The translations under genes and the position numbers were made by a program. Shown in pieces: positions 36,298-45,003 of a stretch of 64,000 bases of DNA. The DNA is from Motilimonas sp. E26 (GTDB taxonomy: Bacteria > Pseudomonadota > Gammaproteobacteria > Enterobacterales > CBDFNC01). The first letter of the stretch is position 1, and each line of letters opens with the position of its first letter. The stretch is from contig NZ_JAIBHJ010000014.1 in assembly GCF_021278025.1 (NCBI RefSeq), positions 1-64,000 on the forward strand. Reading direction: 5' to 3'. The notes under the pieces were generated by a model. The model did not search any database. It was not told the origin of the DNA and saw only the letters and a program-made list of their open reading frames with translations.

Positions 36298-37557
36298 ATG
36301 AAGGAAAGAGCAATCAAAAAAATCGAAACAGCTTGCGAAGAATGTGATTCTCTACTCTCTGACACTTATATTCATAGTGGTACTAGCTTGTCATGCCAAC
36401 GCTGTCATCATACTGTCTCTAGTCGACCGAAACAGCCAGTAGAGCAGCCTTTAGCCTTTGCGCTAACCAGTATATTAATGCTCGCCTTGGCCTACTGCTT
36501 TCCTTTTATGAGTTTTAGTGCTTCTGGCGTGACCAAGCAAATCTATTTTTATCAAGCAATGAGTTCATTAGCCGATAACGGCTTTACTCCCATCGCGATT
36601 TTTTTATTTTTGTCTCTTACCCTACTCCCCCTAGTTTGCTTAATACTGATTATTTCATTACACCTAAATATGGAGCGAAACACTCCTAATAGAGCGGCTA
36701 TAAGGCGCTTAAAAATGCTAAAGATAATTAAACCATGGGTCATGGTAGATGTATTTTTAGTCGGGATTCTAGTTGCTCTGATTAAAATTATGTCTATGGC
36801 TGAGGTTGGCTTTGGTTTATCTTTTTGGGCGTTTTGTTTGTTTACTTTAGCTTTTCTAAAAACCTTACTCAGCATTGATATGCACTGGCTTTGGCACCAA
36901 CATGCCGGCCCCCTTAGCCAGCATACTATTGAGCAAAGCGCTGCCACCGCCAAAGATGCCAACTTAGCACGTTGTCACCATTGCGGAGAACTTCATCCAA
37001 CTGCTGATTCACGCTGTCGCCGATGCCATTCAATATTGTCCATTCGAACTCAACATAGCATCCAAAAAACCGTAGCATTACTTATTGCCGCCGCGGTATT
37101 TTATATTCCAGCTAATGTATTTCCTATTATGGATACGCGCTTTTTAGGTCAAAGCGAACCTTCCACTATTATCGGCGGCGTTATCTTACTTTGGCAACTT
37201 GGCTCTTACCCGGTAGCATTGGTGATATTTTTAGCTAGTGTTATGATCCCAATAGCTAAGATGCTAGCGATTGCTTGGTTATGTTGTACTGCAACACGAA
37301 ACAAGCCAGAACACGCCAGTATGCAACTTAAAGTATATCGTATTACTGAAACCATTGGCCGCTGGTCAATGATTGACGTTTTCGTTGTCGCTATTTTAGT
37401 TGCTTTAGTGCACCTCGATGGTTTGGTCGTAGTGTATCCAGGCAATGCTGCTTTATCCTTTGCCATGGTTGTTGGCCTTACTATGCTATCAGCCCTTTCA
37501 TTTGATCCTCGCATCATTTGGGATCCCTCACCCACTTCGGAGCAAAAATCGTGTTAA
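36298..37557 (+). CDS. pqiA: PqiA family intermembrane transport protein
   Basis: 419-residue inner-membrane protein with two PqiA domains. Each starts with a zinc ribbon: C13/C16 with C33/C36, then a second pair set in RCHHCGELHP...RCRRCHSIL near 222-243. Each is followed by four membrane helices. The conserved helix text VFYIPANVFPIMDTRFLG near 265 and GRWSMIDVFVVAILVALV near 357, and the C-terminal SFDPRIIWDPSP, match E. coli PqiA closely. Works with PqiB and PqiC in lipid transport between membranes. No clear ribosome binding site precedes the ATG. The last codons TCGGAGCAAAAATCGTGTTAA take part in an 83-bp duplication. Confidence 0.93.
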   Translation: MKERAIKKIETACEECDSLLSDTYIHSGTSLSCQRCHHTVSSRPKQPVEQPLAFALTSILMLALAYCFPFMSFSASGVTKQIYFYQAMSSLADNGFTPIAIFLFLSLTLLPLVCLILIISLHLNMERNTPNRAAIRRLKMLKIIKPWVMVDVFLVGILVALIKIMSMAEVGFGLSFWAFCLFTLAFLKTLLSIDMHWLWHQHAGPLSQHTIEQSAATAKDANLARCHHCGELHPTADSRCRRCHSILSIRTQHSIQKTVALLIAAAVFYIPANVFPIMDTRFLGQSEPSTIIGGVILLWQLGSYPVALVIFLASVMIPIAKMLAIAWLCCTATRNKPEHASMQLKVYRITETIGRWSMIDVFVVAILVALVHLDGLVVVYPGNAALSFAMVVGLTMLSALSFDPRIIWDPSPTSEQKSC

Positions 37558-37639
37558 ACAATCAACTTGAGATAACCTCTAACGTTTGCCCTCGGTTTAT
37601 CGGAAGCCCATTCTCTTCTGTGGAGCAAAAATCGTGTTA
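37539..37639 (+). repeat. Direct repeat at the pqiA/pqiB junction, 83 bp apart
   Basis: GGAGCAAAAATCGTGTTA occurs at 37539-37556 and again at 37622-37639. Similarity continues on both sides: upstream C/T-rich text ending ACTTC or CTTCTGT, downstream AACAATCAACTTGA versus GAAAATAAACCTGA. In the first copy the text ends pqiA, in the second it is the ribosome binding site and GTG start of pqiB. It looks like an old tandem duplication of the gene junction. Confidence 0.75.
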
Positions 37640-37640
37640 G
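37551..37640 (+). CDS. 29-codon ORF between pqiA and pqiB created by the junction duplication
   Basis: GTG at 37551 is preceded by the same GGAG as pqiB, 8 bases upstream, and overlaps the pqiA stop. It reads MLNNQLEITSNVCPRFIGSP then FSSVEQKSC, and its last seven residues repeat the end of PqiA (EQKSC). Its stop overlaps the pqiB start. Translation could couple pqiA to pqiB. Most likely it is a duplication by-product rather than a functional peptide. Confidence 0.3.
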   Translation: MLNNQLEITSNVCPRFIGSPFSSVEQKSC

Positions 37641-39238
37641 AAAATAAACCTGAACGCATGTCTAAAGTTTGGCTAGTGCCATTACTGGCGCTGATGATTG
37701 GCGGATGGATGTTGTATCAACACATTTCCAGTCAAGGTTCCTTGATTCACTTAGAAATCAGCAATGCTGAAGGCCTCGAAGCAGGAAAAACCAAGGTTAA
37801 ATCCCTCAGTGTTGAGATTGGTTTAGTTGAGGCCATTGAGCTAAGTGATGATTACAGCAAAGCCATTTTAAGTGTAAGAATTGACCCTCACGCAGAAAAA
37901 ATGTTGGTAGAAGATTCTGTATTCTGGGTAGTTAAACCACGAGTAGGTACCACAGGCGTATCTGGTTTAGGTACCTTGTTCTCTGGCGCTTATTTAGAGC
38001 TCAAACCGGGCAGTAATAGCAAACGAATCAGCAAATTCCAGGTCATGGAGAACCCACCTTTAATCAGTTCTGATACGAAAGGGCTACGCTTACGTTTAAC
38101 CAATAATGCCAATAAAGCATTATCAGATGGCGCACCTATCAACTTTCGCGGTTTTGAAGTGGGGCGAATTGAAACCGTCTCTTATGATATTGAAAGTCGC
38201 CAGACTCAATACGATATTTTTATTTTTTCTCCTTATGATGCCTTAGTCACCAGTAACACTCGTTTTTGGATGAAACCAGGGGTTTCCCTAAACCTTGATG
38301 CTAAAGGTATTCAGTTTGAAATGGACTCACTTGAAAGTGTGATTACCGGTGGCATCACATTTGGTTTACCAGCAGGTTGGGAGCCTGGCGAAACCATTAG
38401 TGAAAACAGTCAATTTTATCTGTTCACCGATGAAGCCACTATTTTAACTGAGTCTTACGATAACTATATTGAATATGTACTGTTTTTTGACGAATCTATT
38501 GCAGGCCTAAATGTTGGCTCACCCGTGCAATTTAAAGGCATTCAAGTTGGACAAGTTAAGGAGATTCCTTACCTTAAGTTGGCGCCCAATTATCAATATG
38601 AATTCCAAGACATGATCCCAGTATTAATTAGAATTGAGCTGGATCGTTGGCGCACCACTAATAATGGCAACGTGGAATACTGGCATAAAGTAATAGATAG
38701 GATGCTTAATCGCGGTCTTCATGCCCGTTTAAAAACAGCAAACCTGCTTACGGGAGCAAGGCTTATCGATCTTTCGGTACAAGAGGACGCGGTCAGCGAT
38801 CCCAATCAACTCAAGTTAGCCCAGCAGCTAAAGGTTAAGATCATTCCAACCATGAAAGGCGGTTTTGACCAACTAGAGCAAAAAGTAAGCCAATTACTCG
38901 ATAAAATTAATAACCTTGAGATTGAGACAACTATCCATAATGCCAACGCCTTGTTAAAAACAACCGAACAATCAATGCGTGCCATTGATCAGATGATGAC
39001 TAATGAAGAAACCCAAAGCCTACCAAAAGAGTTTAATAATACCTTAGTGCAAGCTAACGAAACTTTACGCAGCTACTCTAAAGATTCACAATTGCATAAA
39101 GATCTCAGTCAAACGGTACGTGCCCTAGAGCAATCATTGCGTGAGCTACAACCCTTCTTACGTAAAATCAGTGCCAAACCTAACGCTATTATTTTTGATG
39201 GAAAACCCCAACGCGACCCTCGCTTGGAGAATAAATAA
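37634..39238 (+). CDS. pqiB: PqiB family MCE-domain intermembrane lipid transport protein
   Basis: 534 residues from the GTG at 37634 (GGAG 8 bases upstream); the first residues then read MLENKPERMSKVWLVPLLAL, close to E. coli PqiB. The longer TTG frame from 37586 is not credible. One membrane helix near 11-30, then three MCE domains (near 35-130: LIHLEISNAEGLEAGKTKVK; 150-240: LRLTNNANKALSDGAPINFRG; 270-400: GLNVGSPVQFKGIQVGQV), then a long helical C-terminus (KVSQLLDKINNLEIE) that forms the periplasmic tube or needle in the E. coli protein. pqiC overlaps its stop by one base. Confidence 0.93.
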   Translation: MLENKPERMSKVWLVPLLALMIGGWMLYQHISSQGSLIHLEISNAEGLEAGKTKVKSLSVEIGLVEAIELSDDYSKAILSVRIDPHAEKMLVEDSVFWVVKPRVGTTGVSGLGTLFSGAYLELKPGSNSKRISKFQVMENPPLISSDTKGLRLRLTNNANKALSDGAPINFRGFEVGRIETVSYDIESRQTQYDIFIFSPYDALVTSNTRFWMKPGVSLNLDAKGIQFEMDSLESVITGGITFGLPAGWEPGETISENSQFYLFTDEATILTESYDNYIEYVLFFDESIAGLNVGSPVQFKGIQVGQVKEIPYLKLAPNYQYEFQDMIPVLIRIELDRWRTTNNGNVEYWHKVIDRMLNRGLHARLKTANLLTGARLIDLSVQEDAVSDPNQLKLAQQLKVKIIPTMKGGFDQLEQKVSQLLDKINNLEIETTIHNANALLKTTEQSMRAIDQMMTNEETQSLPKEFNNTLVQANETLRSYSKDSQLHKDLSQTVRALEQSLRELQPFLRKISAKPNAIIFDGKPQRDPRLENK

Positions 39239-39837
39239 TGAAGAAGTTAAATCTAGCCACCATAACTATTATTAGTGCCAGTTTAATAGGATGTAGTCAA
39301 ACACCAGCGCTACCGAGTCATTACTATGCCTTAGGCGCTGATGATTTGTCGGTTGCGGCTGTCACGCCAGCTAGCCAGGGTACCTTGGTACTCAAGCCAG
39401 TTGAGCTGCCCGATTATTTAAACAGTAATGGCGTGGTTATGCAGCTCGATGACAACCAAGTTCATATTGCCGAGCAGCACTTATGGGCAGGCGCATTAAA
39501 TCAGCAATTAGATCGACTGAGCAATGAAGCGATGGCTTTGTATTTACCGCAGTGGAGTGTGGTGGAAAGTGCAGAGTTTTACCCCGAATCAGACCAGCAA
39601 TATTGGATCCTGTCGATTTCAGTTAATCGCTTTCAAGGCCGCTTACAAGGGGTCGCAGTAGCCTCGGGACAGTGGAATTTAGTGGCTCCCAATGGCAAAG
39701 TAATTAAAGACGAGCGCTTTAATTATCAGCTTGATGTACCCAGTAAAGACTACCCAGGCATTGTTGAAAAACTAAAAACGAACTGGCTAACATTAAATCG
39801 TGATATTGCCATACAACTCAATAAAGCGGCTCAATAG
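39238..39837 (+). CDS. pqiC: PqiC family lipoprotein
   Basis: 199 residues. Lipoprotein signal ending SLIGC with C19, then the ABC-type transport auxiliary domain (DUF330): HYYALGADD, LVLKPVELPDYLNSNGVVMQ near 50-69, HLWAGALNQQLDRL near 80-93. Known role: outer-membrane partner of PqiB. Starts in TAATG overlap with pqiB, so the two are coupled. Followed by a terminator. Confidence 0.92.
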   Translation: MKKLNLATITIISASLIGCSQTPALPSHYYALGADDLSVAAVTPASQGTLVLKPVELPDYLNSNGVVMQLDDNQVHIAEQHLWAGALNQQLDRLSNEAMALYLPQWSVVESAEFYPESDQQYWILSISVNRFQGRLQGVAVASGQWNLVAPNGKVIKDERFNYQLDVPSKDYPGIVEKLKTNWLTLNRDIAIQLNKAAQ

Positions 39838-39840
39838 CTA

Positions 39841-39873
39841 AAAAAACAGGGCATCTTAAATGCCCTGTTTTGT
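39841..39873. terminator. Bidirectional terminator between pqiC and the Na+/H+ antiporter gene
   Basis: AAAACAGGGCAT at 39843-39854 pairs with ATGCCCTGTTTT at 39860-39871 around CTTAA, with A/T flanks on both sides. Confidence 0.88.
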
Positions 39874-39902
39874 TATTGATTAGTTCATATTATTTAGATT
39901 AG

Positions 39903-41177
39903 TTAAGATTTTTCCAGTACTTTGGCGCGCTCTATCATACCAGTGATGGTGGAGCCTTGGACTAAGATAGAAAATACTACAACTGAGTAGGTCATAACCA
40001 AAATAATCTCTCTAACATCAATGCCTTTTTCGGGTAACACCATCACACCAGCTGGTATCGCCATGGCCATGGCTAACGCCAGACCGCCACGTAGCCCGCC
40101 CCAAGTTAGAATTTTTACCGATAAAGGATTATAAGTACGAAAGCGATTAAAGCCTAAATAGCAAAAACGAACACTTAAATAACGTGCAATTAACACCAAT
40201 GGGATGGCAAGTGCCATTAAGACCCAATCTTCACTATGGAATGAGAAAGTCAGCATCGTTAAACCAATCAACAGAAATAGCACCCCGTTTAAAAATTCGT
40301 CTACCAGTTCCCAAAAATGATCTAGATGATCTTGGCTTTCCTTTGAAAAGCCAGTTTCACGGGTCCAGTTACCAATAATAATGCCGACCACCACCATCGC
40401 TAGTGGGCCTGAAACGTGCAGCTGCTCGGCAATAACATAACCTGCCGTTGGAATACAAAATGTCAGTAACAGCTCCATTGAGTGATCATTAGTCGCACTG
40501 ATTAAATAGTGGAAAATTAAACCGAGCACAAAGCCATAAGCAATGCCGCCTAATGCTTCTTGAGCAAACAAAGCCGCTACACTGCTAACCGTTGGCACTT
40601 CAGTGCCAAACGCAATGGTAAATAAGGTCACAAAAATAACTAAGCCAAAACCATCATTAAAGAGTGACTCACCTTCAATTTGAGTTGAGATTCGTTGTGG
40701 CGCATTCATCTTCTTCACGATAGCCAGCACGGCGATGGGATCGGTAGGTGAAATAAGCGCACCAAACAGCAAGCAATAAATAAAACTAAGCGGAATACCT
40801 ATGGCTTGGCAACCAAAATAAAGCACAATGCCAATAAAGAAGGTCGACACTAATGTCGCCACGAGCGCCAGTACTGTGATCTCCCATTTTTGGTCTCGCA
40901 TATGGGATAACTCAATACCTAAACCACCAGCAAAGAGTAAGAAACCTAAAATCCCTTTAAGTAGGAAACTCTCGAAATCAATGTCGGTAATAACTTGTGC
41001 GGCCACATCCTCGAGATGAAACCAACTATTTTGACCTGCGATAACAATAATCAGTGACAGTAAAATTGAGCCCGCAGTGATCGCAATCGTGGTCTGCATT
41101 TTACCAATTTTATGGTTAACAAACGCAATCAATATCGCCGCGAGCGCGAAGTAACATAAGGTATTATAAATAGGCAT
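39903..41177 (-). CDS. CPA1 family Na+/H+ antiporter (NhaP type)
   Basis: 424 residues from the ATG at 41177 (GAGG 6 bases upstream; GTG two codons earlier is an alternative). About 12 membrane helices. Diagnostic motifs: LLFAGGLGIELSHM near 81-94, SPTDPIAV near 143-150, GESLFNDGFG near 169-178 with the ion-binding FND/ND pair, and GGLRGGLALAMAMAIP near 360. Exchanges Na+ or K+ for protons across the inner membrane; which cation cannot be read. No long C-terminal tail. Consistent with a marine, sodium-using cell (see pomAB). Confidence 0.92.
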   Translation of the reverse strand: MPIYNTLCYFALAAILIAFVNHKIGKMQTTIAITAGSILLSLIIVIAGQNSWFHLEDVAAQVITDIDFESFLLKGILGFLLFAGGLGIELSHMRDQKWEITVLALVATLVSTFFIGIVLYFGCQAIGIPLSFIYCLLFGALISPTDPIAVLAIVKKMNAPQRISTQIEGESLFNDGFGLVIFVTLFTIAFGTEVPTVSSVAALFAQEALGGIAYGFVLGLIFHYLISATNDHSMELLLTFCIPTAGYVIAEQLHVSGPLAMVVVGIIIGNWTRETGFSKESQDHLDHFWELVDEFLNGVLFLLIGLTMLTFSFHSEDWVLMALAIPLVLIARYLSVRFCYLGFNRFRTYNPLSVKILTWGGLRGGLALAMAMAIPAGVMVLPEKGIDVREIILVMTYSVVVFSILVQGSTITGMIERAKVLEKS

Positions 41178-41321
41178 GCTCACCCTCAGGTGAATTAATG
41201 GTTAACAGGGTGTCAAAATATAAGGGGTGAGGCAGTTAAGATCTAGTAAATTTTGTGTTCAATTAAGTTAATACTATTGTCAACTAAATCACTGCCTGAA
41301 AAAAGGGTGCTTTGTAAAATT

Positions 41322-41810
41322 TTATGCTAAATACATCGCTAATAGCTGCATACTGGCGAGTGCGGCAACCCCTGCTAAAACATCATCTAACATAATTCCA
41401 AGACCACCATGCACATGTTTATCAAGCCAGCTAATGGGCCAAGGTTTAAGTACATCAAAAAAACGAAACAAAACAAAACCAATAACCAGCCAAACCCAAC
41501 CTGCTGGCGCAGCCAACATAGTGATCCAAAAGCCAACAAACTCATCCCACACAATCGCTTTATGATCGTGTACCCCCATGTCGCGGCTAGTTTGATGGCA
41601 ACACCAAAAACCCAGTAGCGTTGCCGTCACCAACACACCCACATAAACCGACACGCTCAGCTGAGCCAATACTAAATAAAAAGGAATAGCAGCCAATGTG
41701 CCAAAAGTGCCGGGGGCTTTAGGCGCAAGGCCACTGCCAAAACCAACCGCCAGCAAGTGTAATGGATTGCTCAGTTTCAACCCTACCAAATCGGCTCTAT
41801 TTTTTATCAC
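41322..41810 (-). CDS. pgpA: Phosphatidylglycerophosphatase A
   Basis: 162 residues from a GTG at 41810 that overlaps the thiL stop by 14 bases; a TTG at 41831 would add 7 residues. Removes phosphate from phosphatidylglycerol phosphate in the inner membrane. Motifs: SNPLHLLAVGFGSGLAPKAPGTFGTLAA near 14-41 (in pieces: LLAVGFGSG, APGTFGTL), KAIVWDEFVGFWI near 84-96, FFDVLKPWPI near 117-126, GGLGIMLDDVLAGV near 135-148. Position after thiL is conserved in Gammaproteobacteria. Confidence 0.93.
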   Translation of the reverse strand: MIKNRADLVGLKLSNPLHLLAVGFGSGLAPKAPGTFGTLAAIPFYLVLAQLSVSVYVGVLVTATLLGFWCCHQTSRDMGVHDHKAIVWDEFVGFWITMLAAPAGWVWLVIGFVLFRFFDVLKPWPISWLDKHVHGGLGIMLDDVLAGVAALASMQLLAMYLA

Positions 41811-42774
41811 TAAAATGATCCCAACCAGCAAGTGGTAGCTGGTAATTTTGATTGTCCAATTTAAGCGTTAGCTCAGGCTTCCCTGCCACTAAACGTCCGA
41901 TACAAGTAAGGGGAACGCCAGCATTACCCGCGATTACTTCAATTTGGCTTTTTTGCTCTTCGGGCACAGTAAACAGTAATTCGTAATCGTCACCGCCGGC
42001 TAAACAGCGCTGACAAGCTGCTTCAAATGAAAGGGCGTTCACAATATCGATGTTAAGAGGCAACTTTTCTAGATGAATGTCAGCACCGCAGTGGGAAGCG
42101 GTCAATATATGACCTAAGTCCTGTGCCAAGCCATCAGAAATATCAATACATGCTGATGCTAATCCACGCAGCGCGGTGCCAATGACCACCCTTGGCGTAG
42201 GTTGCTGTAAGCGATCAATACAATGTTGTTGCGTGTCTTTTGACAAGCCATTGACAGCTAACCCTTGTAGCAACTGCAAGCCTAACGACGCTTCGCCGGG
42301 TTGGCCTGATACATAGATCCAGTCACCCGCTTTGGCTTGATGGCGCGTCAAAGCAGTACCTTCAGGCACATGGCCGTGTACGGTGACGGTAATACTTAAC
42401 GGTCCTTTAGTGGTATCGCCGCCAACTAACTGCATACCGTAATACTCAGCTAGGGCTAAAAAGCCCTGCGCAAATTCACTTAGCCAAGCCTCGTCTAACT
42501 CAGGTAAGGTAATGGCTAAAGAAACCCAAGCAGGCGTCGCGCCCATTGCCGCTAAATCACTGATATTAACAGCTAACGCTTTGTGCCCTAAGGCCCGCGG
42601 ATCGACGTCAGCAAAAAAATGTACGCCCGATACTAAGGTGTCAGTGCTCACTGCAAGTTGTGCCTTTGCCGGCATACTGAGTAAGGCGCAATCGTCACCA
42701 ATACCAAGTACCACATCTTTGCGCTGAGTCACTTGCTGAAAGAAATACTTATCGATTAAATCAAATTCGCTCAT
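41797..42774 (-). CDS. thiL: Thiamine-monophosphate kinase
   Basis: 325 residues from the ATG at 42774 (the family begins SEFDLI); a GTG three codons upstream is possible. Phosphorylates thiamine monophosphate to thiamine diphosphate. Motifs: VVLGIGDDCALL near 21-32, STDTLVSGVHFF near 43-54, GHKALAVNISDLAAMGATP near 63-81, VGGDTTKGPLSITVTVHG near 116-133, DISDGLAQDLGHI near 207-219. Next in order after nusB, but a T-run terminator stands between them. Confidence 0.95.
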   Translation of the reverse strand: MSEFDLIDKYFFQQVTQRKDVVLGIGDDCALLSMPAKAQLAVSTDTLVSGVHFFADVDPRALGHKALAVNISDLAAMGATPAWVSLAITLPELDEAWLSEFAQGFLALAEYYGMQLVGGDTTKGPLSITVTVHGHVPEGTALTRHQAKAGDWIYVSGQPGEASLGLQLLQGLAVNGLSKDTQQHCIDRLQQPTPRVVIGTALRGLASACIDISDGLAQDLGHILTASHCGADIHLEKLPLNIDIVNALSFEAACQRCLAGGDDYELLFTVPEEQKSQIEVIAGNAGVPLTCIGRLVAGKPELTLKLDNQNYQLPLAGWDHFSDKK

Positions 42775-42784
42775 AGCTACCACA

Positions 42785-42809
42785 TAAAAAAGCCAGCAAA
42801 ATGCTGGCT
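42785..42809 (-). terminator. Terminator between nusB and thiL
   Basis: AGCCAGCA at 42791-42798 pairs with TGCTGGCT at 42802-42809, then six T on the minus strand. The thiL start is only about 11 bases beyond. thiL-pgpA therefore need read-through (or NusB-modified elongation) or a promoter inside nusB. Confidence 0.8.
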
Positions 42810-42833
42810 GTTATTGAGCTGTTTTTGCTCAGC

Positions 42834-43259
42834 TTATTTGTCTGATTGACGCATTTTTTGACTAACTGCGTACTTATCTAATACACCATTGACGTATTTA
42901 TGGCTTTCGTCAGTAGCAAAATCTTTAGCTAGTTCAATCGCTTCGTTAATAACTACTTTGTATGGGATATCACTACGCTTGGTTAACTCAAACATAGCTA
43001 AACGCAATATAGCTTTGTCAACCTGATCCATATCGTTTAGCTTTCGCGCTAAATAAGGAGCAAGTATTTTATCCAGTTCTTCACAGTGTTGTATTACACC
43101 CGACACTAAATCGCGGAAGTAATCTAAATCTGTTTTGGCCAAATCTTGATCAATCAAAAACTGGTCAATGATATTGGCTACGTTGGCTTGCGTCATTTGC
43201 CATTGATAAATAGCTTGTACAGCAAACTGGCGCGCACGGCGTCTTTCAGCGGGTTTCAC
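42834..43259 (-). CDS. nusB: Transcription antitermination factor NusB
   Basis: 141 residues. Binds boxA RNA with NusE in rRNA antitermination. Marks: [20 protein letters not shown] at 2-21, [21 protein letters not shown] near 49-69 (core [10 protein letters not shown]), [23 protein letters not shown] near 84-106 and [30 protein letters not shown] near 113-142 (cores [11 protein letters not shown] and KYVNGVLD). 11 bases after ribH, so the same transcript. Confidence 0.96.
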   Translation of the reverse strand: MKPAERRRARQFAVQAIYQWQMTQANVANIIDQFLIDQDLAKTDLDYFRDLVSGVIQHCEELDKILAPYLARKLNDMDQVDKAILRLAMFELTKRSDIPYKVVINEAIELAKDFATDESHKYVNGVLDKYAVSQKMRQSDK

Positions 43260-43270
43260 AGGGCAATTCC

Positions 43271-43738
43271 TTAATCTAGCTGAGCTAAAACATTAACCAT
43301 TTCTAACGCGCCTAAAGCAGCTTCGCTGCCTTTGTTACCCGCCTTGGTACCAGCACGCTCAATGGCTTGTTCAATGGTGTCAGTGGTTAACACACCAAAA
43401 GCCACTGGCACATCATAGTCCATTGATACCTGTGCCAAACCTTTATTACATTCACCAGCCACAAAATCAAAATGCGGGGTACCGCCACGGATCACGCAGC
43501 CTAATGCAATAATAGCATCGTATTTTTTACTTGCCGCTACGCGTTTAGTGGCCAGTGGCAATTCAACTGCACCCGGTACGCGTACAACGGTGATGTTTTC
43601 ATCTTTCACTTGACCTGAACGCTTAAGCGTATCCAGAGCGCCAGCTAGTAAGCTTTCATTAATAAAGCTATTAAAGCGAGAAATTACAATGGCAACCTTT
43701 GCATTTGGCGCCGCAATCACACCTTCAATCACATTCAT
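43271..43738 (-). CDS. ribH: 6,7-dimethyl-8-ribityllumazine synthase
   Basis: 155 residues. Condenses the pyrimidine from the RibD branch with dihydroxybutanone phosphate to give lumazine. Marks: [20 protein letters not shown] near 16-35, [16 protein letters not shown] near 54-69, [20 protein letters not shown] near 79-98 with the catalytic histidine, [21 protein letters not shown] near 110-130 (core FGVLTTDT), [16 protein letters not shown] near 132-147. A 143-base gap separates it from ribBA and contains a candidate promoter. Confidence 0.97.
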   Translation of the reverse strand: MNVIEGVIAAPNAKVAIVISRFNSFINESLLAGALDTLKRSGQVKDENITVVRVPGAVELPLATKRVAASKKYDAIIALGCVIRGGTPHFDFVAGECNKGLAQVSMDYDVPVAFGVLTTDTIEQAIERAGTKAGNKGSEAALGALEMVNVLAQLD

Positions 43739-43773
43739 TTCAGATCCTGTTTCTTAACTTATAAATCGGCGCG

Positions 43774-43803
43774 ATTCTAGCATAGATCAAACGCAGATTT
43801 CAG
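43774..43803 (-). promoter_or_regulatory. Candidate internal promoter for ribH-nusB
   Basis: On the minus strand CTGAAA (43803-43798), 18-base spacer and TAGAAT (43779-43774) lie about 36 bases before the ribH start. The unusually long ribBA-ribH gap supports a promoter here. Confidence 0.38.
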
Positions 43804-43881
43804 ACATAAAACGTCTACTCAATAAAAATAATCACCCAAGCCAACAGGCTCAAGTGAAACCGGTATAGTATTTTGCTTAGT

Positions 43882-44991
43882 TTACTCGCTAATGTATTCC
43901 ACCACTTCTAAACCAAAGCCTGAAAGCGCGTGGTATTTTTTCGGTGAGCTTAACAAACGCATTTTATTCACGCCCAAATCGGCTAAGATTTGCGAACCTA
44001 CACCAACACGGCGACTCGCACCTTGAGGTTTAGCGACAGCACGTGTTTCACCAGCATCTTCAGCTTGGTAATGCTTCATACGCTCAATCAGCTGCGCTGA
44101 GCTTTCTTCGTTACCTAGCACCACCAGTACACCACCTTCTTTGGCGATGCGCGCCATGGCTTGCGCCAAGGGCCAAGTTTGTGGCGCTTGGCGGTCTGAC
44201 AATAACACATCGCCCATCACGCTCTGCAAATGCACGCGAACCAGCGTTGGGTCGCTAGCATTAATATCACCCTTAACTAATGCAAAGTGGGCTTGATTGT
44301 CGATAGTGTCTTGGTAAGTCACTAAATCAAACTCGCCATATGCTGTCGGCAATTTACATTGTGCTACGCGCTCTATGGTGGTTTCGTTATTATTACGGTA
44401 TTCAATTAAGTCAGCCACTGTGCCTAATTTTAAGTCATGCTTTTTCGCAAACACTTCTAGATCAGGACGACGCGCCATGGTGCCATCTTCATTTAGGATT
44501 TCAACAATTACACCCGCTGGCGAAAAGCCGGCTAAGCGCGCTAAATCACAGCCAGCTTCAGTGTGACCCGCGCGGGTTAACACACCGCCATTTTGCGCTT
44601 TTAGTGGAAAAATATGGCCTGGCATAACAATATCATTAGGAGTGGCATTGGGTGCCACTGCGGCTTGTACAGTCACCGCGCGATCGGCAGCACTGATACC
44701 GGTTGTTACGCCCTCAGCTGCTTCAATCGACACAGTAAAATTAGTTGAAAATGCAGCGCTATTGTGATCAACCATTAATGGCAGCTTTAGTTGCGCACAG
44801 CGCTCTTCGGTCAAAGTTAAGCAGACTAAACCACGGCCATAGGTCGCCATAAAATTGATGGCTTCTGGGGTCACAGCATCAGCCGCCATGATCAAATCGC
44901 CTTCATTTTCACGGTCTTCATCATCCATTAAAATGACCATTTTACCGGCGCGAAGGTCTTCAATTATTTCTTCTATTGTATTAAGTGCCAT
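43882..44991 (-). CDS. ribB: 3,4-dihydroxy-2-butanone-4-phosphate synthase fused to a degenerate GTP cyclohydrolase II domain
   Basis: 369 residues. The N-terminal RibB domain (about 1-200) is intact: [20 protein letters not shown] near 20-39, [12 protein letters not shown] near 47-58, [20 protein letters not shown] near 84-103, [17 protein letters not shown] near 136-152. The C-terminal RibA-like domain (about 205-369) lacks the zinc cysteines: the usual CLTGDVFGSLRCDCG stretch is replaced by [11 protein letters not shown]. So only the RibB reaction is expected, as in the known RibBX type of Vibrio and Shewanella. GTP cyclohydrolase II must be encoded elsewhere. 12 bases after ribE. Confidence 0.94.
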   Translation of the reverse strand: MALNTIEEIIEDLRAGKMVILMDDEDRENEGDLIMAADAVTPEAINFMATYGRGLVCLTLTEERCAQLKLPLMVDHNSAAFSTNFTVSIEAAEGVTTGISAADRAVTVQAAVAPNATPNDIVMPGHIFPLKAQNGGVLTRAGHTEAGCDLARLAGFSPAGVIVEILNEDGTMARRPDLEVFAKKHDLKLGTVADLIEYRNNNETTIERVAQCKLPTAYGEFDLVTYQDTIDNQAHFALVKGDINASDPTLVRVHLQSVMGDVLLSDRQAPQTWPLAQAMARIAKEGGVLVVLGNEESSAQLIERMKHYQAEDAGETRAVAKPQGASRRVGVGSQILADLGVNKMRLLSSPKKYHALSGFGLEVVEYISE

Positions 44992-45003
44992 GACGACTTT
45001 CCC

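Noticed and set aside
37586-37633. N-terminal extension of pqiB from TTG 37586
   Set aside because: No binding site at the TTG, and E. coli PqiB starts near the GTG at 37634, which has a well-spaced GGAG.
43739-45003. FMN riboswitch in the rib operon
   Set aside because: No AGGGY...GATTC...CCGAC-type conserved RFN elements in the gaps before ribH or ribBA.
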